DNA of 16,988 nt, taken from the NCBI GenBank assembly GCA_902793875.1, contig CADBFL010000011.1:1-16988 (forward strand). The letters are read 5' to 3'. The stretch comes from an uncultured Eubacteriales bacterium. Lineage in GTDB: Bacteria > Bacillota > Clostridia > Peptostreptococcales > Anaerovoracaceae. The notes beneath the pieces are model-generated. The model did not search any database. It was not told the origin of the DNA and worked only from the letters and a program-made list of their open reading frames with translations. Position 1 is the first letter of the stretch. Every line of letters begins with the position of its first letter. Below are positions 6,402 through 13,673 of the stretch, piece after piece. A program made the position numbers and the translations under genes.

Positions 6402-7940
6402 ATGAGCAGAATCGAAGAAAAAATCGAAAAAGAACTCGATGAAGTAACAGAAGAGGAAACAGAAGAAGCGGAAGCGATGACGCAGAAGCGCGACTCGGAC
6501 AAGCTGGGCACCGAACCGGTGCACCCGCTGCTCCTGAAGATGTCGGCGCCTCTTGCGGTGTCCATGTTCGTCATGGCTCTGTACAATATCGTAGACTCGA
6601 TCTATCTCGGACACTACAGCACCGACTCGCTGACCGCGGTATCGTACTGCTTCCCGTTCCAGAACCTCAACATAGCTTTCGGCATAGGAACGGCGGTCGG
6701 CATGAGCGCCCTGCTGTCGAGATATCTCGGAGCCAGGCAGTACGACAAGGCCGACAAGGTGGCCCACAACGGCTTCATACTCGCCGCCATCAACTACAGC
6801 ATATTCTTCGTGGTAGGCTGCTTTGCGGAACCTATCATGGAGCTGCTGACGGCAAAGACCACCGACGCGAACATACTCTCCGAAGGCGCGATATACCTCA
6901 GGATCACCCAGTGGCTGTCGATCGCACCGATGATACAGTCGATGTTCGAGAGGCTTCTGCAGGGCACAGGCAAGACGAACTACATATTCTACATGCAGGT
7001 ATCGAGCACGGTGTTCAACGCCATAGTCGATCCTATCCTCATATTCGGATTCTTCGGGCTGCCGGCCATGGGGGCGAAGGGCGCGGCTCTCGCCACGGTA
7101 TTCGGGCAGATACTCGGCTGCATCCTGGGATTCACGTTCAACAGGAAGTTCAACAAAGAGATCGCTCTTTCGGTCAAAAAGCTCCGTCCGGACCTCCGCA
7201 CCATGAAGGAGATATACAGGATAGGCATCCCTTCGATAATCCTGCAGTCGGTCGGAGCGGTCATGACCTTCAGCCTGAACAAGATCCTTGCGATGTTCTC
7301 CGACCTCGCGGTCACGACCTTCGGAGTATACTTCAGACTGCAGAGCTTCGTTTTCATGCCGCTCTTCGGAATGAACAGCGCATCGGTGCCTATCATCGCG
7401 TACAACTACGGCGCCGACAGAAGGGACAGGCTCGAAAAGACGATGAGCATAGGCGCGCGCTACGGCGTCGGGATCATGTCGGTGGGAACGCTTCTTTTCT
7501 GGCTCTTCCCGGAAGAACTGATGGCGCTCTTCGACTCGCCTCCTGAAATGGTCGCGATGGGAGTCGTCGCCCTGCATATCATATCGCTCAATTTCCCGTT
7601 CGCGGGCTACGCGATCATGAGAGGCGCGGCCTTCCAGGCTCTCGGAAAGAGCGTGTACAGCATGAATATCTCCCTTGTGAGACAGCTCCTTATAATTATC
7701 CCGTGCGCGTACATTTTCGCGAAGACCGGAGGGGTCAACATGGTGTGGTGGGCCTTCCCCTGCGCGGAGGTAGCCGGCGTGAGCATGTCGATATACTATA
7801 CCCGGAAGATCAGAAGGGATATAATAAGTAAAATGACGCCGCGCGACGAGTACGGCAATCCGCTCGATGAGAACGGGAAGCCTCTCAGCGGGAGCGGCAG
7901 TCTTCTCAGTGAAAACAGCAGGCCGGAAACAGAAAATTAA
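6402..7940 (+). CDS. MATE family efflux transporter
   Basis: This is a 512-residue polytopic membrane protein of the MATE (MatE/NorM-like) family, which exports drugs or metabolites in exchange for Na+ or H+. Visible family features are PLLLKMSAPLAVSMFVMALY with NIVDSIYLGHYS at the first membrane segment, LLSRYLGARQYDKAD, and the second-repeat equivalents around GIPSIILQSVGAV and PIIAYNYGADRRDRL. The N-terminal 28 residues are highly acidic (EEKIEKELDEVTEEE) and precede the transporter fold. The C-terminus ends in a polar tail with a short near-repeat (GNPLDE / GKPLSG). The start ATG has GGAAG eight bases upstream. The gene lies 30 bases after the ATPase and is probably in the riboswitch-controlled transcript. 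Its substrate is unknown. Confidence 0.9.
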   Translation: MSRIEEKIEKELDEVTEEETEEAEAMTQKRDSDKLGTEPVHPLLLKMSAPLAVSMFVMALYNIVDSIYLGHYSTDSLTAVSYCFPFQNLNIAFGIGTAVGMSALLSRYLGARQYDKADKVAHNGFILAAINYSIFFVVGCFAEPIMELLTAKTTDANILSEGAIYLRITQWLSIAPMIQSMFERLLQGTGKTNYIFYMQVSSTVFNAIVDPILIFGFFGLPAMGAKGAALATVFGQILGCILGFTFNRKFNKEIALSVKKLRPDLRTMKEIYRIGIPSIILQSVGAVMTFSLNKILAMFSDLAVTTFGVYFRLQSFVFMPLFGMNSASVPIIAYNYGADRRDRLEKTMSIGARYGVGIMSVGTLLFWLFPEELMALFDSPPEMVAMGVVALHIISLNFPFAGYAIMRGAAFQALGKSVYSMNISLVRQLLIIIPCAYIFAKTGGVNMVWWAFPCAEVAGVSMSIYYTRKIRRDIISKMTPRDEYGNPLDENGKPLSGSGSLLSENSRPETEN

Positions 7941-8008
7941 GAGGTAAAAGACGCCGACTGTCAACAGCGGTCCAAATGAAACGCCGGCAGCCTGATCCGG
8001 GACAGAAC

Positions 8009-8629
8009 ATGGCAGACTCAGCAAAAACGAAAAGTGAATACAGGGCGGAGGCGAAGGAGAAGCTCGCGGCGCTGACGGACGATTATGTCAGCAGCGCTTC
8101 GGCGAAGATCGCAGTGAACGTTCTGAGCATGGAATCTGTGCGAAAGGCAAAGACGGTGCTCGCCTACTTTTCGGTCGGCCGCGAGCCGGGCACGCTGGCG
8201 CTGCTGGACAGCCTGCTGAAGGACGGCAAAAGGCTGTGCCTGCCGGTGTGCACGGATCTCGATGAGACCGGGCGCCGCATCGAGGGAGCCGCCCCCGTGG
8301 ATTCGATGGAGGCGAGGCAGATAAAGAGCTTCAACGATCTTGTCAGGGGGGCATACGGTATCCCCGAACCGGCGGACGGGACCGCGACAGTGCCTCCTGA
8401 GAAAATAGACGTCATAATACTGCCGTGCGTCGCCTGCGATCGAGACTGCAGAAGGCTCGGCCACGGCGCGGGGTACTACGACAAGTACCTGAGCCTTGTG
8501 AGAGAAAAGTGCGTGACGATCGCGCTGTGCTACGAAAAGCTGCTGGCGGACCGGCTGCCTGCAGAAGAGCACGATGTGCCGGTCGACGCGGTGGTGACGG
8601 AAGACACCGTCTACCGATGGCGCCGCTGA
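8009..8629 (+). CDS. 5-formyltetrahydrofolate cyclo-ligase
   Basis: This enzyme of about 206 residues converts 5-formyl-THF to 5,10-methenyl-THF using ATP, and it returns folate to one-carbon metabolism in the cytoplasm. The family signature RLGHGAGYYDKYL sits at residues 149-161, preceded by DVIILPCVACD. The N-terminal basic YRAEAKEKL segment fits the family's start. The start is uncertain. ATG 8009 has a weak GGA six bases upstream and gives a family-typical N-terminus; an in-frame ATG at 7976 lacks any ribosome site and would add 11 residues. The gene lies about 70 bases after the MATE gene with no terminator between them, so it may share its transcript. The trpS gene follows 88 bases later; the gap holds an inverted repeat (8650-8656/8673-8679) without a T-tract. 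Confidence 0.9.
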   Translation: MADSAKTKSEYRAEAKEKLAALTDDYVSSASAKIAVNVLSMESVRKAKTVLAYFSVGREPGTLALLDSLLKDGKRLCLPVCTDLDETGRRIEGAAPVDSMEARQIKSFNDLVRGAYGIPEPADGTATVPPEKIDVIILPCVACDRDCRRLGHGAGYYDKYLSLVREKCVTIALCYEKLLADRLPAEEHDVPVDAVVTEDTVYRWRR

Positions 8630-8717
8630 GCATAAGAACAAAAGAAAAACGGGCCGGCCGGATAAAAGACAGCGGCCCGGAAAGAGCGATATACTGAATA
8701 CTGAAAGAAGGTAAAAA

Positions 8718-9803
8718 ATGGCACAGAAGAAAAAGATAATGCTTACGGGCGATCGCCCGACAGGCAGGCTCCATATAGGACACTATGTCGGTTCTCTGAG
8801 ACAGAGACTCGAGCTTCAGGACGATCCGAGCTACGAAAAGGTGTTCGTGATGATCGCGGATGCGCAGGCTCTGACGGATAACTTCGACGATCCGGACAAG
8901 GTCAGGGAGAGCGTATTCCAGGTGGCGCTGGACTACCTGTCCGTGGGGATCGATCCGAAGAAGACGCATATACTCATCCAGTCGGAGGTGCCTCAGCTGC
9001 ACGAGCTGACGGTATACTACATGAACCTCGTCACGGTAAGCAGGGTACAGCGCAACCCGACGGTAAAGGCCGAGCTCAAGATGAGGGGGTTCGAGGGCGA
9101 GAGCGTCCCTGTGGGATTCTTTACATATCCTATAAGCCAGGCGAGCGACATCACTGCTTTCAAGGCGACCATCGTGCCTGTGGGCGAGGATCAGGAGCCT
9201 ATGCTCGAGCAGTGCAGGGAGATCGTTAGGACGTTCAACCGCACTTACGATTGCGACGTCCTGGTCGAGCCTGAGATATATCTGCCTGAGAACGAGGCGT
9301 GCCTGAGGCTTCCGGGAACGGACGGCCAGGCAAAGATGAGCAAGTCTCTCGGCAACACTATCTACCTCTCGGATGATGAGGAGACACTGAGAAAGAAGGT
9401 CATGTCGATGTTCACGGATCCGGGACACCTCAGGGTCGAGGATCCGGGAAAGATCGAGGGGAACACGGTGTTCACGTACCTCGACGCGTTCGTGCAGCCT
9501 GACAGTTTTGAGAAGTTCCTGCCTGAGTACAGGGACCTCGATGAGCTCAAGGACCACTACCGCAGAGGCGGACTCGGCGATGTCAAGGTAAAGAAGTTCC
9601 TCTTCGCCGTGCTCAACGAGTTCCTCTCCCCTATAAGGGAGAAGCGCGCTTACTATGAAGCCCATCCTGAAGAGGTCATCGCGGCGCTCAGGGACGGGAC
9701 CGAAGAGGCAAGGCGCGCCGCCGCCGCGACTCTGGCCGATGTGAAGCGCGCCATGAAGATAGACTATTTCGAGAGCTGGGCCGATGAATACGGAGTGAAA
9801 TAA
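8718..9803 (+). CDS. trpS: Tryptophan--tRNA ligase
   Basis: This is a 361-residue class I aminoacyl-tRNA synthetase that charges tRNA-Trp in the cytoplasm. The nucleotide-binding motif TGDRPTGRLHIGHYVGSL is at residues 10-27 (HIGH at 19-22) and KMSKS is at 206-210. VPVGEDQEPMLEQCREI at 154-170 is typical of bacterial TrpRS. The length is slightly above the usual 325-345 residues. AAGG (8707-8710) precedes the ATG. The 88-base gap before it is too short for a T-box leader and I see none, so it may be read from the upstream operon. A strong terminator follows at 9861. Confidence 0.93.
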   Translation: MAQKKKIMLTGDRPTGRLHIGHYVGSLRQRLELQDDPSYEKVFVMIADAQALTDNFDDPDKVRESVFQVALDYLSVGIDPKKTHILIQSEVPQLHELTVYYMNLVTVSRVQRNPTVKAELKMRGFEGESVPVGFFTYPISQASDITAFKATIVPVGEDQEPMLEQCREIVRTFNRTYDCDVLVEPEIYLPENEACLRLPGTDGQAKMSKSLGNTIYLSDDEETLRKKVMSMFTDPGHLRVEDPGKIEGNTVFTYLDAFVQPDSFEKFLPEYRDLDELKDHYRRGGLGDVKVKKFLFAVLNEFLSPIREKRAYYEAHPEEVIAALRDGTEEARRAAAATLADVKRAMKIDYFESWADEYGVK

Positions 9804-9860
9804 GTCCTCGAAATCTTCACAGTTTCGACTAATTCGGATATTTGCATAATGCTACAATTT

Positions 9861-9898
9861 GCCTGTGGGACCGGAAGGTCCCGCAGGCAGTTTTCTTT
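9861..9898 (+). terminator. Rho-independent terminator after trpS
   Basis: A 12-bp stem (GCCTGTGGGACC, 9861-9872, with 9877-9888; one G-U pair) is closed by a GGAA tetraloop and followed by TTTTCTTT at 9891-9898. Confidence 0.85.
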
Positions 9899-9985
9899 GA
9901 GAGAGGAAGGATCTGAAATAACAGATGCCGGATATCCTCCGCCTGAGTGAAGCGGGCGGCGGGTTCCGCTGTTTGAAATCCGCCT

Positions 9986-10636
9986 ATGATAAAAAAGATC
10001 ATCGGAATCTACTTCAGCCCCGTCGGAGGAACGGCCCGGATGACCGGGCGGCTGGTGTCGGAAATGGCATCGGCGCTCAGGGAGTGCAGTCCCGAAGAGA
10101 TCAGGACGGAGTGCTGCGACATCAGAGAAGTGCAGGGAGACGGCTTTGACGAAGAGACCGTGGCCGTGATTGCCATGCCCGCATACATAGGCAAGCTGCC
10201 TCTTCCGGGCATCGAAGCGCTGCGCTCGGTCAGCGGCGGAAAGGCCATGACCGTCACGGCGGTGTCCTACGGCGGAAGATCATACGGCAACGCTCTCTTT
10301 GAACTCAGGGACATTGCCGAGGAATGCGGTTTCACGGTCATAGGCGCCGGAGCCTTTGCCATAAGCTACATGGCGAAGAGGGGGAGCTCCAGAAGCTCTC
10401 TGCCTGCGATGGACACAGCCGCGATCGTCGAATTCGGAAAGGCGGCGTCCGGAAAGATCAGAAGGCTCGGAGGCTGCGAGATCGAGGGGCTCAGGATAAA
10501 GCCCGCTCCTCTCGAGGTGAAGGGAAGAAAGCCTGTGCACAAGATAAGCAGGCTGTCTCCGGGAGCGGCGGCTATAGCTCAGGAGCTGCTTGAAAAACTG
10601 AGCTTCAGGCGAAAAAGTTCCGAATGGTTCCTCTGA
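9986..10636 (+). CDS. Flavodoxin-like protein (EFR1-type flavodoxin half, no iron-sulfur domain)
   Basis: This is a 216-residue soluble protein. The N-terminus IIGIYFSPVGGTARMTGRL fits the phosphate-binding loop of flavodoxin-like domains (family consensus roughly FSPTGTT). VIAMPAYIGKLPLPG and AVSYGGRSYGNALFELRDI match the flavodoxin half of EFR1-type ferredoxin/flavodoxin proteins. The two 4Fe-4S Cys clusters that usually follow are absent. It probably binds FMN and takes part in electron transfer, but the partner is unknown. The start is forced: an in-frame stop lies at 9974-9976 and ATG 9986 is the first start after it, yet no clear ribosome site precedes it. The strong AGGAAGG at 9904-9910 is too far upstream. 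It is transcribed alone, and its stop codon touches a TGTATACA palindrome. Confidence 0.75.
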   Translation: MIKKIIGIYFSPVGGTARMTGRLVSEMASALRECSPEEIRTECCDIREVQGDGFDEETVAVIAMPAYIGKLPLPGIEALRSVSGGKAMTVTAVSYGGRSYGNALFELRDIAEECGFTVIGAGAFAISYMAKRGSSRSSLPAMDTAAIVEFGKAASGKIRRLGGCEIEGLRIKPAPLEVKGRKPVHKISRLSPGAAAIAQELLEKLSFRRKSSEWFL

Positions 10637-10647
10637 TTGTATACAAT
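10636..10647. promoter_or_regulatory. GntR operator candidate, site 1
   Basis: ATTGTATACAAT is a perfect 12-base palindrome identical to the one at the gntR promoter. It begins at the last base of the flavodoxin stop codon, about 190 bases upstream of the operon start point. Confidence 0.6.
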
Positions 10648-10707
10648 ATCCGCGGTTTTGAGCTTTTTTTCACAATAGACAAAGGCATGGAACGAGACAC
10701 ATCATAT

Positions 10708-10738
10708 GGGCGCTTCTGAAGAGGAGGCGTTCTTTTTG
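10708..10738 (+). terminator. Weak terminator between the flavodoxin gene and the amino-acid operon
   Basis: A 7-bp stem with two G-U pairs (CGCTTCT at 10711-10717, GGAGGCG at 10723-10729) is followed by TTCTTTTT. The T-run merges into the second TGTATACA palindrome. Confidence 0.45.
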
Positions 10739-10745
10739 TATACAA
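10736..10745. promoter_or_regulatory. GntR operator candidate, site 2
   Basis: TTGTATACAA is a perfect 10-base palindrome with the same TGTATACA core as sites 1, 3 and 4. It is centred 99 bases after site 1 and 89 bases before site 3. Confidence 0.6.
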
Positions 10746-10792
10746 TCGCGCCCGGAAATGGCTGAAATTCGGGAAAAGAGAGTGCTTTTCGA

Positions 10793-10822
10793 TTGACTTG
10801 GCGGGCCGGGCGAGACTAAAAT
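10793..10822 (+). promoter_or_regulatory. Promoter of the Re-citrate synthase/dsdA/azlCD operon
   Basis: TTGACT (10793-10798), an 18-base spacer and TAAAAT (10817-10822). The predicted start is near 10829, in the middle of the TGTATACA palindrome at 10825-10834. This also argues that the first gene starts at 10867 and not at the upstream in-frame GTG/TTG-type start near 10798. Confidence 0.7.
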
Positions 10823-10824
10823 AC

Positions 10825-10834
10825 ATGTATACAT
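10825..10834. promoter_or_regulatory. GntR operator candidate, site 3, over the operon start point
   Basis: ATGTATACAT is a perfect 10-base palindrome starting two bases after the -10 box. The gntR promoter has the same arrangement, which would let one repressor shut both. Confidence 0.7.
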
Positions 10835-10866
10835 TTTGGCCCGTTCAGGGTCCGGAGGACAGATAC

Positions 10867-12294
10867 ATGGGTAACAGCATAAACAGTAATCTTGATGAGA
10901 AAAAAGAAGAATTCGGCGAAAGGCGGACTAAGCTGAATGCGAAGACGAACCTTCTCGAGATGGAGAACTACCATTACGAGGTGCAGGAGATCCCCGATCC
11001 GAACCTGCTGCGTGAATTCTTTGAATACACGGAGATACCTAAAGTCGGATTCAACTTCAGGACCAGCCCTTACGGCATGCCTGACGAGATAGTCATAACA
11101 GACTCGACCTTCCGCGACGGTCAGCAGTCCCGCGAGCCGTACACGACCAGGCAGATAGTGGATATCTTCAGAATGATGTCGAAGCTGTCCGGCCCGAAGG
11201 GCGTGATCCGCCAGACGGAGTTTTTCACATACTCCGACAGAGACAGGGAAGCCATAAGAGCCTGCCAGGATCTCGGCCTTGAATTTCCTCAGATCACGAC
11301 GTGGATACGCGCGAAAAAGGAAGACTTCAAAATAGTAAAGGAGATGGGCGTAAAGGAGACCGGCATACTCACGAGCTGCTCTGACTACCACATCTTCTAC
11401 AAGCTCGGCATGACGCGCAGGCAGGCGATGGAGCATTACCTGTCCGTGGTGCATGACGCATTCGAGGCGGGCATCACTCCCCGCTGCCATCTTGAGGACA
11501 TAACGCGCGCCGACTTCTACGGCTTCGTCGTGCCTTTCGTGAGCGCCATACAGGACATGGCGGCGCAGGCGGGGATGCCGGCAAAGATCAGACTGTGCGA
11601 TACCATGGGATACGGCGTTCCGTATCCGGGAGTCGCCCTGCCGCGCTCAGTATCCGGCATAATCTACGGACTCCACCAGTACGCCGGAGTCCCGAGCGAG
11701 TGCCTCGAGTGGCACGGCCACAACGATTTCTACAAGGCCGTAGCGAATGCGGCCACGGCGTGGCTCTACGGCTGCGGAGCCGTCAACACGACGCTCTTCG
11801 GCATAGGGGAGAGGACGGGCAACATACCTCTCGAGGCCATGGTCTTCGAATATGCTCAGCTCAGGGGCACTCTCGACGGCATGGATACGACGGTCATCAC
11901 AGACCTCGCCAGATACTACGAGAACAAAGTCGGTTACACCCTGCCGGCCCAGACCCCGTTCGCAGGAGCCAACTTCAATGTCACGAGGGCCGGCATACAC
12001 GCAGACGGCCTCCTCAAGAACGAGGAGATATACAATATATTCGATACGGAAAAATTCCTCAGACGTCCGCCGCTGGTCAATATCAGCCAGAGCTCGGGCG
12101 CGGCGGGCATAGCCCACTGGCTCAATGCGAGCTACGGTCTCAGGGGAGACAAGCAGGTCGACAAGCAAAGCGCTGTCGTTCTGTACATAAAGGACTGGGT
12201 CGACGCCGAGTACGAATCAGGCCGTGTGGCTGAGATCGGAGCCACGGAGATACACAACAAGGTAAACGAATTCATGACGGAGCAGGGAAACTGA
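10867..12294 (+). CDS. Re-citrate synthase-like DRE-TIM acyltransferase (isopropylmalate/homocitrate synthase superfamily)
   Basis: This 475-residue TIM-barrel metalloenzyme condenses acetyl-CoA (or another acyl-CoA) with a 2-oxoacid. The metal-site strand is DSTFRDGQQ at residues 79-87; the metal-binding HGHND is at 283-287; GERTGN is at 314-319; and RAGIHADGL is at 374-382. The overall pattern (for example YSDRDREAI at 122-130 and ILTSCSDYHIF at 167-177) resembles the clostridial Re-citrate synthase of the Clostridium kluyveri type rather than leucine-pathway LeuA. The C-terminal regulatory LeuA domain is absent. Re-citrate synthase makes citrate from oxaloacetate and acetyl-CoA in anaerobes lacking Si-citrate synthase; that product is the best guess here, not proven. 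GGAGG (10854-10858) is eight bases before the ATG. It is the first gene of the five-gene operon, with dsdA 16 bases on. Confidence 0.75.
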   Translation: MGNSINSNLDEKKEEFGERRTKLNAKTNLLEMENYHYEVQEIPDPNLLREFFEYTEIPKVGFNFRTSPYGMPDEIVITDSTFRDGQQSREPYTTRQIVDIFRMMSKLSGPKGVIRQTEFFTYSDRDREAIRACQDLGLEFPQITTWIRAKKEDFKIVKEMGVKETGILTSCSDYHIFYKLGMTRRQAMEHYLSVVHDAFEAGITPRCHLEDITRADFYGFVVPFVSAIQDMAAQAGMPAKIRLCDTMGYGVPYPGVALPRSVSGIIYGLHQYAGVPSECLEWHGHNDFYKAVANAATAWLYGCGAVNTTLFGIGERTGNIPLEAMVFEYAQLRGTLDGMDTTVITDLARYYENKVGYTLPAQTPFAGANFNVTRAGIHADGLLKNEEIYNIFDTEKFLRRPPLVNISQSSGAAGIAHWLNASYGLRGDKQVDKQSAVVLYIKDWVDAEYESGRVAEIGATEIHNKVNEFMTEQGN

Positions 12295-12310
12295 TAAGGA
12301 GGGAACGGAG

Positions 12311-13663
12311 ATGGCTGTAAAGGAATACGCGAAGGAATTCATCGCTAAGGGCGGAGTCTTCAGAGACATCGCCGATCAGAAGGAGACGCTCTGGATAAAC
12401 GACAGGTATCTGCCGTTCGACATGGTCGACGCGCTGTGCCAGCTCGTTGTGACCGACGAGGACATCGAGGATGCGGCAAGGAGGCTCGACAGGTTCGCGC
12501 CGTACATACGCAAGTGCTTCCCCGAGACCGAAGAGGACAGGGGCCTCATCGAGTCGCCTCTCGCCGAGATAAGCGCGATGAAGGCGGCGATAGAAAAAGA
12601 CAGCTCGTGCGTGATACCGGGGAGGCTCTTCCTGAAGATGGACAGCCATCTGCCGATCGCCGGATCCGTCAAGGCCAGGGGAGGCATCTACGAGGTGCTG
12701 AAGCACGCCGAGGACCTCGCGATCGGGGCCGGCATGATCACCGAGAATGACAATTACGAGAGGTTCGCCGATGACGACTTCAGGGAATTCTTCGGACGCT
12801 ACACGGTGCAGGTCGGATCGACCGGAAACCTCGGCCTCTCGATAGGCATCATGAGCGCCTTTCTGGGATTCAAAGTAAAGGTCCACATGTCGGCTGACGC
12901 CAGGCAGTGGAAGAAGGACCTTTTGCGCAGCAAGGGAGTAGAGGTCATCGAATACGAGGACGACTACTCGAAAGCCGTGCTCGAGGGCCGCAGGGATTCG
13001 GACAGGGACCCGTCGAGCTATTTCGTAGATGACGAGTACTCAGTGCCTCTCTTCCTCGGATACGCCGTGGCGGCAGCGAGAACGAAGAAGCAGCTCGAAG
13101 AAAAAGGCGTCACGGTCGACGCCGACCACCCTCTGATCATCTATGTTCCGTGCGGAGTTGGCGGAGCGCCGGGCGGCATCTGCTACGGCTTCAAGAGGCT
13201 GTTCAAAGACAGCGTGCACGTGTTCTTCTGCGAGCCTGTGCTCTTCCCGTCGGTGCTGCTGGGAATGGCGACCGACATGCACAACGCGGTCAGCGTGAAC
13301 GACTTCGGTCTGTGCGAGATGTCCGAGGCGGACGGCCTTGCATGCGCGAGCCCGTCCGGCTTCGTGACCAGGATAGACAGGAACCTCCTCTCGGGAGATT
13401 TCACCATAGTCGACGGCAGACTGTACGATTACATGAGGATGCTGAAGGAAACGGAAGATATACTGATCGAGCCTTCCAGCTGCGCGGCGTTCATCGGTCC
13501 TGCGAGGCTGCATGAATACGAGGCCGGCAAGGCGTATCTGCACCTGAACGGTCTGACGCCTGAGAAGCTCGCGAACTGCGTTCAGATATGCTGGGCCACC
13601 GGCGGCAGGCTGGTGCCTGAGGATATCTGGGAAAAATACATGAACACGCACATCGAATACTGA
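12311..13663 (+). CDS. dsdA: D-serine ammonia-lyase
   Basis: This 450-residue PLP enzyme of fold type II deaminates D-serine to pyruvate and ammonia (D-threonine to 2-oxobutyrate more slowly). The Schiff-base lysine is K121 in PIAGSVKARGG (residues 115-125), equivalent to PISGSIKARGG of E. coli DsdA. The asparagine loop GSTGNLG is at 169-175 and the glycine-rich phosphate loop CGVGGAPGG is at 281-289. The length matches DsdA (about 440). AAGGAGGG precedes the start by about eight bases. It is embedded in the GntR-controlled operon, 16 bases after the citrate-synthase-like gene and 10 before the cyclodeaminase-like gene. A threonine-dehydratase or diaminopropionate-lyase role is less likely from the motif context. 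Regulation by GntR, not by the LysR-type DsdC of enterics, is unusual. Confidence 0.88.
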   Translation: MAVKEYAKEFIAKGGVFRDIADQKETLWINDRYLPFDMVDALCQLVVTDEDIEDAARRLDRFAPYIRKCFPETEEDRGLIESPLAEISAMKAAIEKDSSCVIPGRLFLKMDSHLPIAGSVKARGGIYEVLKHAEDLAIGAGMITENDNYERFADDDFREFFGRYTVQVGSTGNLGLSIGIMSAFLGFKVKVHMSADARQWKKDLLRSKGVEVIEYEDDYSKAVLEGRRDSDRDPSSYFVDDEYSVPLFLGYAVAAARTKKQLEEKGVTVDADHPLIIYVPCGVGGAPGGICYGFKRLFKDSVHVFFCEPVLFPSVLLGMATDMHNAVSVNDFGLCEMSEADGLACASPSGFVTRIDRNLLSGDFTIVDGRLYDYMRMLKETEDILIEPSSCAAFIGPARLHEYEAGKAYLHLNGLTPEKLANCVQICWATGGRLVPEDIWEKYMNTHIEY

Positions 13664-13673
13664 AAGGACAGCA

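Noticed and set aside
5101..8024. Two long minus-strand frames (about 430 and 700 residues) opposite the ATPase, MATE and folate genes
   Set aside because: Arg/Glu/His/Tyr-rich low-complexity translations of the kind made by reversing GC-rich coding sequence; no domains.
8630..8717. Possible T-box leader for trpS
   Set aside because: The gap is only 88 bases and lacks a T-box sequence or terminator; it has just one inverted repeat with no T-tract.
8412..9665. Minus-strand frame of about 417 residues opposite trpS
   Set aside because: Shadow of trpS; composition and lack of motifs match other antisense frames.
9842..9860. TGCTACAAT just before the trpS terminator as an extended -10 promoter for the flavodoxin gene
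   Set aside because: No -35 match at 16-18 bases, and the start point would fall inside the terminator stem; not strong enough to list.
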